Shown: piece by piece, positions 8,562 through 16,837 of the stretch
Position numbering within the stretch: the stretch's first letter is position 1
Layout of the letters: each line of letters starts with the position of its first letter
Source of the DNA: Chloroflexota bacterium
Lineage (GTDB): Bacteria > Chloroflexota > Anaerolineae > B4-G1 > SLSP01
NCBI GenBank assembly: GCA_022707705.1
Contig: JAKJAC010000003.1
Span: 266 to 34,089 of the forward strand
Length of the DNA stretch: 33,824 bases
Direction of reading: 5' to 3'
Notes under the pieces: model-generated
Told to the model about the DNA's origin: nothing
Seen by the model: only the letters and a program-made list of their open reading frames with translations
Database searches by the model: none
Made by a program: the position numbers and the translations under genes

Positions 8562-8968
8562 ACTCAAGTTGCGGTTTAGCCTCAGGGTATAGACAAGGGG
8601 CATTCGTAGCAGTTCGGAGGGCTTCTGCGTCCCCTGTGAGGCGCGCAGGGCAAAGAGGTTGCTGCGTCAACCCCGGACGAATGCCTTGCTCGCGCTTCAA
8701 GGGCAGTGCGCGAGGCGTGGCGCGGTTTCGGTCAGCGACCTGCTACGAAATCCCACAAAGAGCACACCACTTATTGGGAAGTTCAAGCGGTTGAGTACAA
8801 CCGCGGTTGGCTTGGTGGGACAATGGCGTTGGGTACAACGCGTGTGGATTTTGGCAGATGCGGACTAAAGTCCGGAAAATATCCAACTCGATGATTAGTT
8901 TTCTGCGAAGAATGGTTGCATTTGACAGCAAAACCTATTTCCGTAACGACATCGTTATTATAAAGCAC
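8562..8968. repeat. Repeat-rich intergenic segment between elp3 and the methyltransferase
   Basis: About 400 bp without a credible gene. It holds a 9-bp inverted repeat GGCATTCGT/ACGAATGCC (8599-8607, 8677-8685), CTCGCGC/GCGCGAG (8689-8695, 8708-8714), a 15-bp motif also found at 23171-23185 (8720-8734), two GTTGrGTACAAC palindromes (8788-8803, 8826-8841) in a 35-bp block that recurs at 18453-18487, and a small CGGAC-TAAA-GTCCG hairpin near 8860-8875. Short open frames here are translations of these repeats. Confidence 0.7.
8773..8807. repeat. 35-bp intergenic repeat, copy A
   Basis: Identical over 35 bp to 18453-18487. It contains the palindrome CGGTTGAGTACAACCG (8788-8803). A second, variant palindrome GCGTTGGGTACAACGC follows at 8826-8841. 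Confidence 0.85.
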
Positions 8969-8997
8969 TTTTCAAATGCGAATTTCTCGCATATAAT
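8969..8997 (+). promoter_or_regulatory. Promoter of methyltransferase gene, leaderless type
   Basis: TTTTCA (8969-8974), a 17-bp spacer and TATAAT (8992-8997) stand 6 nt before the ATG at 9004, so transcription should start at the start codon. No Shine-Dalgarno sequence precedes the ATG. Confidence 0.65.
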
Positions 8998-9003
8998 AGC
9001 ACT

Positions 9004-9708
9004 ATGCGACAGGAAGTAATCATACAACTCAATGAACTAAATCGCGACTTCTACAATCAATTTGCCGAGACCTTTGCCGATTCACGTGGGGCAAGTGAAC
9101 CAGGTATGGGATATGTGCTCTCGCTAATCAGGCCTGGGAATCAAGTTCTGGAGTTGGGGTGCGCACAGGGGCGTTTTGCGCGGTTGCTCCCGGCAGGTTG
9201 CCAGTATCTAGGGCTAGATTTCTCAGCCGCATTGATAGCGCTTGCCCAAGAACGCTCTTACCTCATTCCAACACAATTTGTGGTTGCGGATTTGATGGGA
9301 GACGACTGGGTGATGCAGGTCAATCCACCTTACGATGTCATTTTAGCGCGCGCCGTGCTACATCACATTCCAGGATACTCGAATCGCCTGCGGATATTGC
9401 AGCAGATGGCAACATTGCTAAAGCCAGCCGGACAGATCATATTAGCGAACTGGCAGTTGCTAGCAGCGGAGCGATTTCGCAACCGTCTTCAGCCCTGGCA
9501 AAACATCGGATTGTCAGATTCAGATGTCGAGCCTGGCGATTGTCTACTTGATTGGCGCCGCGATGGGTTTAGCCTACGGTATGTGCATCATATTGACGCG
9601 GATGAGGTCCGCCGTCTCGCGGTTGAAGCGAAATTGGATATTGTGGAAATGTATGCTTCAGATGGACGTGAGGGCAATCTTACACTCTACGCAGTTATGG
9701 CGAGGTGA
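9004..9708 (+). CDS. Class I SAM-dependent methyltransferase, substrate unknown
   Basis: This 234-aa cytoplasmic protein has the Rossmann-type SAM site: motif I VLELGCAQGRF (residues 48-58), an acidic end of strand 2 (LGLDFSAALI), motif II/III VVADLMGDDW and a post-motif segment ILARAVLHHIPGY that resembles the UbiE/Methyltransf_11-type families. The late segment (DGFSLRYVHHIDADEVRRLA) is typical of small-molecule methyltransferases with a C-terminal lid. The substrate cannot be read from sequence. It appears to be the head of a two-gene unit with the putative lipoprotein gene, which begins 4 nt after its stop. Confidence 0.85.
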   Translation: MRQEVIIQLNELNRDFYNQFAETFADSRGASEPGMGYVLSLIRPGNQVLELGCAQGRFARLLPAGCQYLGLDFSAALIALAQERSYLIPTQFVVADLMGDDWVMQVNPPYDVILARAVLHHIPGYSNRLRILQQMATLLKPAGQIILANWQLLAAERFRNRLQPWQNIGLSDSDVEPGDCLLDWRRDGFSLRYVHHIDADEVRRLAVEAKLDIVEMYASDGREGNLTLYAVMAR

Positions 9709-9712
9709 TTTG

Positions 9713-10195
9713 ATGACAACACGGAGCCTGCATTCACACCTTCAAGAGCGTCCGCGCAAGATTCCGTTCATCGGCATCGGTTTGATCGGATTGTTTTTGC
9801 TCAGCAATTGCGCCGTGTTACCCCAGAATGAGACTATTTTTGTGCCGTCAGCCACCTCGGCGATGCTGATCGAGGTGGTCCCAGCTGCTGCTACTCCCCC
9901 TCAAGGAGGTTCAGCCCTACACATCACTCCCGCCACAGTGCAACCTGGCGCGGTAATCTCAATTCACGGAAGCGGGTTTCAGCCGGAAGAAGTCATCATG
10001 GTAGTTATCCGTGCAGCTGAAGAATCTTATCTGTATGGAGCACAGGCGCTACAGAACGGCGAATATGTGCAAGAGATTGTCTTGCTGGAGACTCTGCCCA
10101 CAGGAATCGCTGTTACGATTGAGGCGGAAGGACAAGATAGCGGACGGCAGTTAAATGGCGAAATTCAAACCACGGATTTTGGGAACAACAGCTGA
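9713..10195 (+). CDS. Small putative lipoprotein with IPT/TIG-like domain
   Basis: The ATG at 9713 is chosen over upstream in-frame codons because those overlap the methyltransferase; a GAGGTG inside the methyltransferase stop region can serve as ribosome site. The 160-aa product has a charged N-terminus, one hydrophobic segment (~18-31) and LLSNC, a near-lipobox with Asn at -1, which is unusual. The exported part contains ITPATVQPGAVISIHGSGF, reminiscent of the start of IPT/TIG beta-sandwich domains. No enzyme motif is seen. It is cotranscribed with the methyltransferase by position. Export is probable, lipidation less sure. Confidence 0.65.
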   Translation: MTTRSLHSHLQERPRKIPFIGIGLIGLFLLSNCAVLPQNETIFVPSATSAMLIEVVPAAATPPQGGSALHITPATVQPGAVISIHGSGFQPEEVIMVVIRAAEESYLYGAQALQNGEYVQEIVLLETLPTGIAVTIEAEGQDSGRQLNGEIQTTDFGNNS

Positions 10196-10207
10196 TTTGG
10201 TGCTGTT
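10187..10207. terminator. Weak hairpin between convergent genes
   Basis: AACAGC (10187-10192) and GCTGTT (10202-10207) form a 6-bp stem spanning the stop of the lipoprotein gene, 10 bp from the end of the convergent DUF2298 gene. It may be a shared terminator, but the stem is short. Confidence 0.3.
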
Positions 10208-10216
10208 ATTGCATGC

Positions 10217-13200
10217 TTATTGAGTCACTTTGTAGAGGCGCGCGCCATTCTGGTCGTAGAGTTTTTCCAACCAACCCCACGCCACCATGTTGTCGAATTT
10301 CTCCATGCCCTCGGGCGCCATCAGCATTTGCTCATAGGGCGTCAGCACTACGTAGGCAATCTGATACTGCTGGAGAATCATCCGCGCTATCTGAGGGTCT
10401 GCGGTATCGTAAAATGCCCTGACGTCTGCTTGCCGCAGTTCAACGGTGCCAGCTGGCATAACCATGCGTTGTTGCACCTGATGCCACCGCCATCCCACAA
10501 CAGAGGGCAAACCCGTGTAGATGCTGACGCGATTGCCCCAGGTGATATACTCCACGGCAGCATTCATCTCCATGATTGCAGGTGAACCGGCGATATGATC
10601 TTGTATCCAGTTGATGAGCGCAAGGTCTGGCGCCAGCGAAAGAGAAGTGCCATTTTCATAATGTTGAGCAAACGCCAGAGATTGGCTCCCATCAAGTGAA
10701 TTCGGCGCGGCGCTTACCCAACGGTCACGCAATTTGGCGGGAATCGCAAACACGGGATAGAGAGCCCCTAATAGCAACAGCAGCAACAAGATACTCAGTA
10801 TAGCATCGCCTAGCCACACCCGGCGCCCGCTGAACCATTGTTCCAGGCGCACATCAGCGGTATCCTTTCCACTCCAGAAGAACGACCACAGGCGTTCCTG
10901 GGCAACGGCTGCAGTGATCGCAAATAGCATCCATACTTGCATGTAGGGTTTGAAGACTGTGTTCATCCGTCCCAAATCACCTTTGAGCACGACCAGCTCT
11001 ACAACCAGAGTGATTGTGAGCGCCGTACCCACCCAGAACCAGAACACGCGCCAGTGGGGTTGTTGTCCGGGATTCAGCACCAACAGCGCCGCTATCACTC
11101 CCAGGGGAATGACAATCCAGGCGATTTTCACCCCAACGAAAAGCAGCGTCAGTGTGAGCAAAAGCGTTCCCACGGTCACTGCCAGCAATTCTTTCCAGGG
11201 AGCCACAGTCAGGTTTTGTCGCAGGTGGCACAACATTACCCGCGCCTGAGCTACGGCAAGCAACACCAGGGAGAGCACAAATTGTCCATGAATGAGGAAA
11301 TATTCTCCTGCCATCGTGCGACGGCCTGTCCAGGCGCCAATCTCTCCGTATATGGCGATGTAATTGGATGTGAAGGGATGGAACAACATTGCGGCAAAAC
11401 CCCAAATGAGCAGTGGCGTCACTAATTGGTAATAGGGGAAATGCAGCTGCCAGGTATCAGTGGCTTCAGACGGAGATACTGCCAGTGCACTGTGCTTGGG
11501 GAAGAGCAGCGGCAGCAGAAAACCCACACTCATCAACGCCAGATAGGTCGGATAATCCCAGGTGTTGGTTGCCTGGAGCGCCCCCGCCACTAAACCGGCG
11601 AGCACCAGAAGCGGCAGCGCTCTGCGGAAAAAACTCCAGGCATCGGTGATGACTGAATTGGCACGCGAGCGCCATTGCGCCGTTGGGCGCAGCCCCCACT
11701 GCAGAGCGATCCCCAGTGCAACTTGCGTCAGCGGCAAGGAAATAGCGTGGGCATGCAAGTCGCCGTACAAAAAGGTAAACAGCGGGAACTCATTGATGGG
11801 GCCTGCCCCTTCACCGGGTCCGGCAGGGATGATGCGCGTTGCATTCCAGTACCACCATTCTGGACGAAAGGGAAGTGTTTGCCCTTTCACAACCACTTTC
11901 CAGAAACCAGAAGCGGCAGACACCAGTAACTGATACCCGGGAATCAGGCTTTCGAATTGTACATTACCGACTTCAGCCAACCCCTTAAGCAGTAACTGAA
12001 TTTCACCCAGGTTACCCAGCAACACGACCATGGCAACAGCCCAGATACCCGCACGTCGCGCCCGGCGCACACTTCCAGGCGTGGCATCCCTCCCTCCCGT
12101 CGCAAGATTTGCCGCCAGCGTATACGCGCCTGTGCCGGTCATAGCAAACAGGGTCGGGATTGCCAGGTTGTAAGCCACACCGGGTATGATACCAGTAGCT
12201 TTGATCAATGAGCCAATGAGCACGAAACCAAAGTAGTAATAATTCATTTCCCCGCCAGCAAACCAGGGGTCATAGGGGGGGAACCAACTGGATTTGATCA
12301 CAGCATTAAGGTAAGCCAGGTCCATAGGCTTTTCACCACCTGTAACCAGATGGTAGAAATCAGGGTTAGCATATCGCACCAGCACCCAGCCCACATATAA
12401 AACCGCAAAGACGATCTCGATGCGTAAAAGGTCTGGCCAACGCTCACGCCAGAACTCACGCACCTCGTTCCAACGCCGGCGTAGCAACAATGCCGTCATC
12501 AAAGTCCAGACCAGCAACAGAATCCACAAAAGTGCCTGCGTATGACGCACCACATGCAGTGAAGCCAATAGCCAGGCGGGGTATGCCCATAGCAAAAGCC
12601 CTAGCATTCGAGCAAGTCCGTATCCCCGATCCCGCAACGCAGGGAAAAGCAGCATCATCCAGGGAAATGCAAGCCAGCTCAATAGAGTTAGCACCAACCA
12701 CCAGAGCAATACTGCCAATACAGGGTACCGGTTTTGCAGCGCGGTGCGATTGAACATAGATGACCATGTCCCCCCACCCTCTTGCACCTCACGTGTTTCG
12801 GTATCCATGACCAAGGGCGTGCCGTCACCGCCTGTCTCGCGCGTAGCCTGCTTGGGAGTCATCCACACCGCATTATCTATCAGCGAAAGTGGAAGCAGCA
12901 TTTCTGCACGCTCACGGGAATAGGCGGCAGTCTTGGCAAAAATCAACACCCGCGGATGATCATAGACGCTGAATGCCTCTTCCGCCACCGGATAGGGAAT
13001 CGAACAGCTGCGAGATGTGGTGTAACGTGCCAGCGGAATCGTGAAGGGCGCTTCCTGGTCTTCGAACTGGCATGCACCAAGCGATGGAAACGACACGAAT
13101 TCTGCTGTAAGCTCGAAGCCGAGGCTGCCATCAAAAAGCGCCTTGTAATATGCCACCGTAAGCGGATAACGCTGCGGCAGTCGCACTATTGAGCCGTAGA

Positions 13201-15196
13201 GGCGATTACTGGAAAGAACAATGTAATCCACCTCTTCAAGCCAGGTGTGGAGCAATTGCCATTTGCTCGGATCGTCGTTGTTGTAGAGTTGCATGAGCGA
13301 ATCGCTGCTGGATGATAAGCCCTTGTACCAATCATAGAAAGGGTCCTTGCCGTCAATCCTCACGGGCATGGCATCATCCCAATGCTCATTGCCCAGCACC
13401 GATGTCCCGAGGGTAATAGGAGCGCCATCGATCAAACGCAGGCGGACGAAGAGCTGCTCATTAGCCAAGACCTGTATGGGTTGAAGTGCAACCGTCAGCT
13501 TTGCAGGTGTGGCGCTGCCGGTAGGAATCTGCACCTCCTGCTGTGCAAGCACAGCGAGAGATTCCGGGTCCCGCGCCAGAACCACTTCCAGTAGAACCGC
13601 TTGTGCCGGGTCGCTCAAATGAACTTTGTTGAGGGTTAAGGAATTAATCGTCCCCGCCACATTAGGGGTAATCTGAAGCTGCAGTGGGCGCCCCTCCTTA
13701 TACAGGATGGCATTGGGTTGCACCGGCAACTGCAGCTGTAATCCTTCTTGTGTGCGGACGGTGATAGCTGTCGGAATATTCTCAAACATCCACCGCGAAG
13801 CTTCAACGCGGGTGAAGGTACGCGCATAAATCTGCATGAATGCAGCTGCCCAAAGAATGGTGCCCACAACGACTACCCCGATGACGCCGCGCGCCCCTGT
13901 AAGAATCCAAGTTCGCCATCCGTGGCATTGGCGTTCCAGGGCTTTTTTCGCCGCGGAGGCAAGGGCAATCAGCCCCCAAGCCGCGAAGAGCGTGAAAACA
14001 GGGTAAACGGGCAGCAGGTAGCGCATGGATTTGACCCACTGCGTCGCTTGATAGAGGAAATAGAGAGTTCCCCAAAGCCAGGGGAGAACGGCATCAAAGC
14101 GCCTTTCCCGCCAGAGCGCACGCGCCATGAAGCCCCAACCCGCCCAGGCTGTTATCCCAAGTGGCAATCCCAACCCCCAGAAGACCATATTGACCCATGG
14201 GAAGACCAGCGGCAAGCGTGATGTCCATTGGTGACCAGGCGGAGAGTCAATCTCACCGCTCACAACTTGCCGGATGTATTTCATGGTGTTCAACCATGAT
14301 GAAGAGAGGCCCACATTCCAAAATCCCGGACCCTTAAAGGCGTACGGCTGCGCCACTCGGAATATCAATACAGCAAGGAAACCAGACGCCACCAAGAACA
14401 ACAGTGTGGACAATCGTGTTTGGAGACGGAGTCGCGGACCCGACTCTGATTCCTCCAAATACAACAAGCCCGCAAAGCCCACCACCCCGGCAACGGGCCA
14501 AGTGCTGATTTTGCAGGCGACTGCCAACCCGGTCGTGATGCCGGCGAGAAGCAACACCCAAGTGCGGCGTGAGTTAGTAGCGACAACGGCAAGATATAGA
14601 GTCCAGGTAACAAATACTGTGGCAAAACTGTCTACTACAAAGAAGTGGGCGTGTTGAATAGGTAATACCGCAAAGGCGTAAAGAAGGCCTGCTAGCAATG
14701 CAATGGGTTCGCCAAACAAACGCCGCGCCAACAAAACCAGCGCCAGCAGACTCAAAAGATCGGCGAGAGTTGAGAGGTACCGGCCTACGAGGTGCACGCC
14801 GCCATAGCCGGTATACTGACCCGCATAGCAAGGCTGGCGAGAATCAAAGAGCAATGCACGCGCAAGGCGAGGGAGGAAAGGTGGGGCTTCGGTACAGGCA
14901 TGATCTAACCAGGAGCCTGCAGCTCGCGCGACAAACAACGGCAGGGTGCCGTAAACGTAGCCTCCAAAGCCACGGTTCTCCGGGTTGAGAGGCGAAGTGG
15001 CCGTATCCCAGTATTGATGGAGCGACTCTGGAAATTCCAGCGCCGCAGTCACCATCGTCAAATAACGTTCGTCGGGATGCAGGTGTGTCCCCTCATCCCA
15101 ATCCAGGTCATAAACGCGAACCCAGGCAGCAGCACAAAGAATCAATGCCAGACAGAGAAGGAAAATGCCACGTGAGATTTGATGTTTCTGTTGCAT
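10217..15196 (-). CDS. Giant membrane protein: GT-C glycosyltransferase fused to Chlor_Arch_YYY (DUF2298) domain
   Basis: This 1659-aa polytopic protein has two halves. Residues ~1-480 resemble PMT/ArnT-type GT-C transferases: a first membrane helix, then the acidic loop DLDWDEGTHLHPDE where such enzymes keep catalytic Asp/Glu, and many hydrophobic segments. Residues ~480-750 form a soluble, beta-rich extracytoplasmic region. Residues ~880-1650 match the DUF2298 family known from Chloroflexi and archaea, with the diagnostic YYY at 986-988 (GGEMNYYYFGF). A lipid-linked sugar is the likely donor and an envelope glycan or protein the acceptor; both are inference. The family often occurs as separate proteins; here both domains are one frame. 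TACAAT lies 7 nt before the ATG. There is no adjacent partner in its strand. Confidence 0.85.
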   Translation of the reverse strand: MQQKHQISRGIFLLCLALILCAAAWVRVYDLDWDEGTHLHPDERYLTMVTAALEFPESLHQYWDTATSPLNPENRGFGGYVYGTLPLFVARAAGSWLDHACTEAPPFLPRLARALLFDSRQPCYAGQYTGYGGVHLVGRYLSTLADLLSLLALVLLARRLFGEPIALLAGLLYAFAVLPIQHAHFFVVDSFATVFVTWTLYLAVVATNSRRTWVLLLAGITTGLAVACKISTWPVAGVVGFAGLLYLEESESGPRLRLQTRLSTLLFLVASGFLAVLIFRVAQPYAFKGPGFWNVGLSSSWLNTMKYIRQVVSGEIDSPPGHQWTSRLPLVFPWVNMVFWGLGLPLGITAWAGWGFMARALWRERRFDAVLPWLWGTLYFLYQATQWVKSMRYLLPVYPVFTLFAAWGLIALASAAKKALERQCHGWRTWILTGARGVIGVVVVGTILWAAAFMQIYARTFTRVEASRWMFENIPTAITVRTQEGLQLQLPVQPNAILYKEGRPLQLQITPNVAGTINSLTLNKVHLSDPAQAVLLEVVLARDPESLAVLAQQEVQIPTGSATPAKLTVALQPIQVLANEQLFVRLRLIDGAPITLGTSVLGNEHWDDAMPVRIDGKDPFYDWYKGLSSSSDSLMQLYNNDDPSKWQLLHTWLEEVDYIVLSSNRLYGSIVRLPQRYPLTVAYYKALFDGSLGFELTAEFVSFPSLGACQFEDQEAPFTIPLARYTTSRSCSIPYPVAEEAFSVYDHPRVLIFAKTAAYSRERAEMLLPLSLIDNAVWMTPKQATRETGGDGTPLVMDTETREVQEGGGTWSSMFNRTALQNRYPVLAVLLWWLVLTLLSWLAFPWMMLLFPALRDRGYGLARMLGLLLWAYPAWLLASLHVVRHTQALLWILLLVWTLMTALLLRRRWNEVREFWRERWPDLLRIEIVFAVLYVGWVLVRYANPDFYHLVTGGEKPMDLAYLNAVIKSSWFPPYDPWFAGGEMNYYYFGFVLIGSLIKATGIIPGVAYNLAIPTLFAMTGTGAYTLAANLATGGRDATPGSVRRARRAGIWAVAMVVLLGNLGEIQLLLKGLAEVGNVQFESLIPGYQLLVSAASGFWKVVVKGQTLPFRPEWWYWNATRIIPAGPGEGAGPINEFPLFTFLYGDLHAHAISLPLTQVALGIALQWGLRPTAQWRSRANSVITDAWSFFRRALPLLVLAGLVAGALQATNTWDYPTYLALMSVGFLLPLLFPKHSALAVSPSEATDTWQLHFPYYQLVTPLLIWGFAAMLFHPFTSNYIAIYGEIGAWTGRRTMAGEYFLIHGQFVLSLVLLAVAQARVMLCHLRQNLTVAPWKELLAVTVGTLLLTLTLLFVGVKIAWIVIPLGVIAALLVLNPGQQPHWRVFWFWVGTALTITLVVELVVLKGDLGRMNTVFKPYMQVWMLFAITAAVAQERLWSFFWSGKDTADVRLEQWFSGRRVWLGDAILSILLLLLLLGALYPVFAIPAKLRDRWVSAAPNSLDGSQSLAFAQHYENGTSLSLAPDLALINWIQDHIAGSPAIMEMNAAVEYITWGNRVSIYTGLPSVVGWRWHQVQQRMVMPAGTVELRQADVRAFYDTADPQIARMILQQYQIAYVVLTPYEQMLMAPEGMEKFDNMVAWGWLEKLYDQNGARLYKVTQ

Positions 15197-15203
15197 GCAG
15201 GCG

Positions 15204-15231
15204 ATTGTAACGCAAAGAGGAGGATTGACAA
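15204..15231 (-). promoter_or_regulatory. Promoter of the DUF2298 fusion gene, leaderless type
   Basis: Reading the minus strand, TTGTCA (15231-15226), a 16-bp spacer and TACAAT (15209-15204) are followed by 7 nt and the ATG (A at 15196). The predicted start of transcription coincides with the start codon. The remaining bases up to 15361 show nothing else recognisable. Confidence 0.65.
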
Positions 15232-15361
15232 GCCAGAAGCGATTTCGTATAGCCTTTTACTTTTCAAGGAGAGATCAAAAGACTAACGCTTTTTCGTCCG
15301 CCATAACTACGCGAAGTGCAAAACAGGAGTTCCCCGCCAATCAACGGGAAATCGAGGTCTA

Positions 15362-16801
15362 TCAGCCGCCCAGCAACGGGCGCAATTCGCGCATCGAGCC
15401 ACCCAATGGGCTTTCGCCCATCTCAGCAGATGCCAGAATACCCATGAGTATCTGAGAACCAGTTCGACCCGTAGAGGGGCTCACCGCGATGCTCAGGTCC
15501 CGCCGAAATGAGGACGTCAAGTCATCGCCAGTGGCATAACGCACCAGCGCCAGCGCCTGCACGGCATTGCTGATGGCATAGCGCGGTTCCAAGCGCTCCA
15601 ATTCCTCAAAAAAGAAGGCGCAGCTGGTATACATACGTTGACGGTAGAGCTGGGCATCCAACAGGGAGAGCAACTGCTGCTGTGTGACCGTAGGAAGATG
15701 CCCCAAATGATGCTCAACCAAGAACTGGGGACCAGAAATCTGCCCCAGAATGACCTGGATATAGGCATCGCGGACAGCCCAGGGCGCCAGGTCACGGGCG
15801 CGCATCGCATCCGCAAATATCTCATCAATCTCATGCGCGAGGTTATCCAACGCGCGGCGCAGAGCGCCCTTCCAATAACCAAAACCGGCAGTACACGAGC
15901 AACCCGTTGACCAGCGTCCCAGATTGTGAGCGCAGCTCCAGGCAGAATTCTCCACAATTTCGACTTCGACCGCAGGAGGATGTTGGCGCAGATATGCGCC
16001 CAACGTGATTATTTCATACACATCCTGCGCAGAAGGGGTTGTCAACGCAGTCAAGACTTCCACACCGTGCCGGTGGTGATGCCCGAAAGTCTCACCATCC
16101 GTTGCCAACAAGGTAAGCGACCCCGGTTTGCGCCAGTGCAATGTGGAATTCACCCAAGCGCGAGCCTGCTTGGCCGCAGGCATGTTGAAGGCGAAGGCAT
16201 TCGAAAGCCCGCGATCACGCACAAAAACGGTCACATAACGCTCTTGCCCCAGACGCACCTTGTAGGGACCACTGCCATGAATGAGGTCACCGCGCACCTG
16301 TTCGTCTGAAAGAATCACAAAATGCACACCGGAATCCGCCACAGCCTCTAGAGTGGCGTAATCAACAGCCATTTCTGGTAACCACAACCCTTCAGGGTGA
16401 TGGCCAAAACGCGCGGCGAAACTGGCGATTCCCCATCGAATCTGGCAACGCTTATCTCTACCCCGAGCCAGCGGCAAAATGGTGTGGTGCACCGATTGAG
16501 CGACCCCATTAACCACACCATGCTGCTGGTAATAAGCCTGCACATCACTTACAATGCGTGAATACACCGCCGGGGCATGCCGGTCCATCCAACGGGCCAA
16601 TGTGCCGCCGAGGTTGAAACTCATTCGTCCAAAATTGCCTGCCTCAGCAGTCGGTTGGTAGCTCTCCGCCGTGACGCGCGTGTTCCAATTTGTATAAGGA
16701 GCAGCTTCACGCTCTTCACGGTATTCACCCGTGAAGGGGTCTTCTCGTGGGGGTTGGTAAAAGTGACCGTGAACGCAGAAGAAGGGCTTGGTATCAGTCA
16801 T
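15362..16801 (-). CDS. Glycoside hydrolase family 57 protein, short form
   Basis: GH57 enzymes act on alpha-glucans (amylase, 4-alpha-glucanotransferase, branching activities). The 479-aa protein opens with VHGHFYQPPREDPF (His11, His13; GH57 motif 1). Later it has GLWLPEMA, where Glu143 fits the nucleophile position, and ATDGETFGHH, where Asp235 fits the acid/base. The N-terminus resembles the DUF3536-containing GH57 group, whose members are often ~800 aa; this one ends much earlier, so it lacks the long C-terminal part. An AGGAAAG site precedes the ATG. It lies 36 bp after glgA on the same strand, so glycogen or maltodextrin metabolism is likely. Exact activity is unknown. Confidence 0.82.
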   Translation of the reverse strand: MTDTKPFFCVHGHFYQPPREDPFTGEYREEREAAPYTNWNTRVTAESYQPTAEAGNFGRMSFNLGGTLARWMDRHAPAVYSRIVSDVQAYYQQHGVVNGVAQSVHHTILPLARGRDKRCQIRWGIASFAARFGHHPEGLWLPEMAVDYATLEAVADSGVHFVILSDEQVRGDLIHGSGPYKVRLGQERYVTVFVRDRGLSNAFAFNMPAAKQARAWVNSTLHWRKPGSLTLLATDGETFGHHHRHGVEVLTALTTPSAQDVYEIITLGAYLRQHPPAVEVEIVENSAWSCAHNLGRWSTGCSCTAGFGYWKGALRRALDNLAHEIDEIFADAMRARDLAPWAVRDAYIQVILGQISGPQFLVEHHLGHLPTVTQQQLLSLLDAQLYRQRMYTSCAFFFEELERLEPRYAISNAVQALALVRYATGDDLTSSFRRDLSIAVSPSTGRTGSQILMGILASAEMGESPLGGSMRELRPLLGG

Positions 16802-16837
16802 GAATTCTTTCCTGGAACGAGGTAGGCTACAGCAAGA

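Noticed and set aside
10937-14988. Plus-strand frames of 90-160 codons inside the DUF2298 gene
   Set aside because: They are antisense shadows rich in Arg, His, Gln and Pro, with no domains or ribosome sites.
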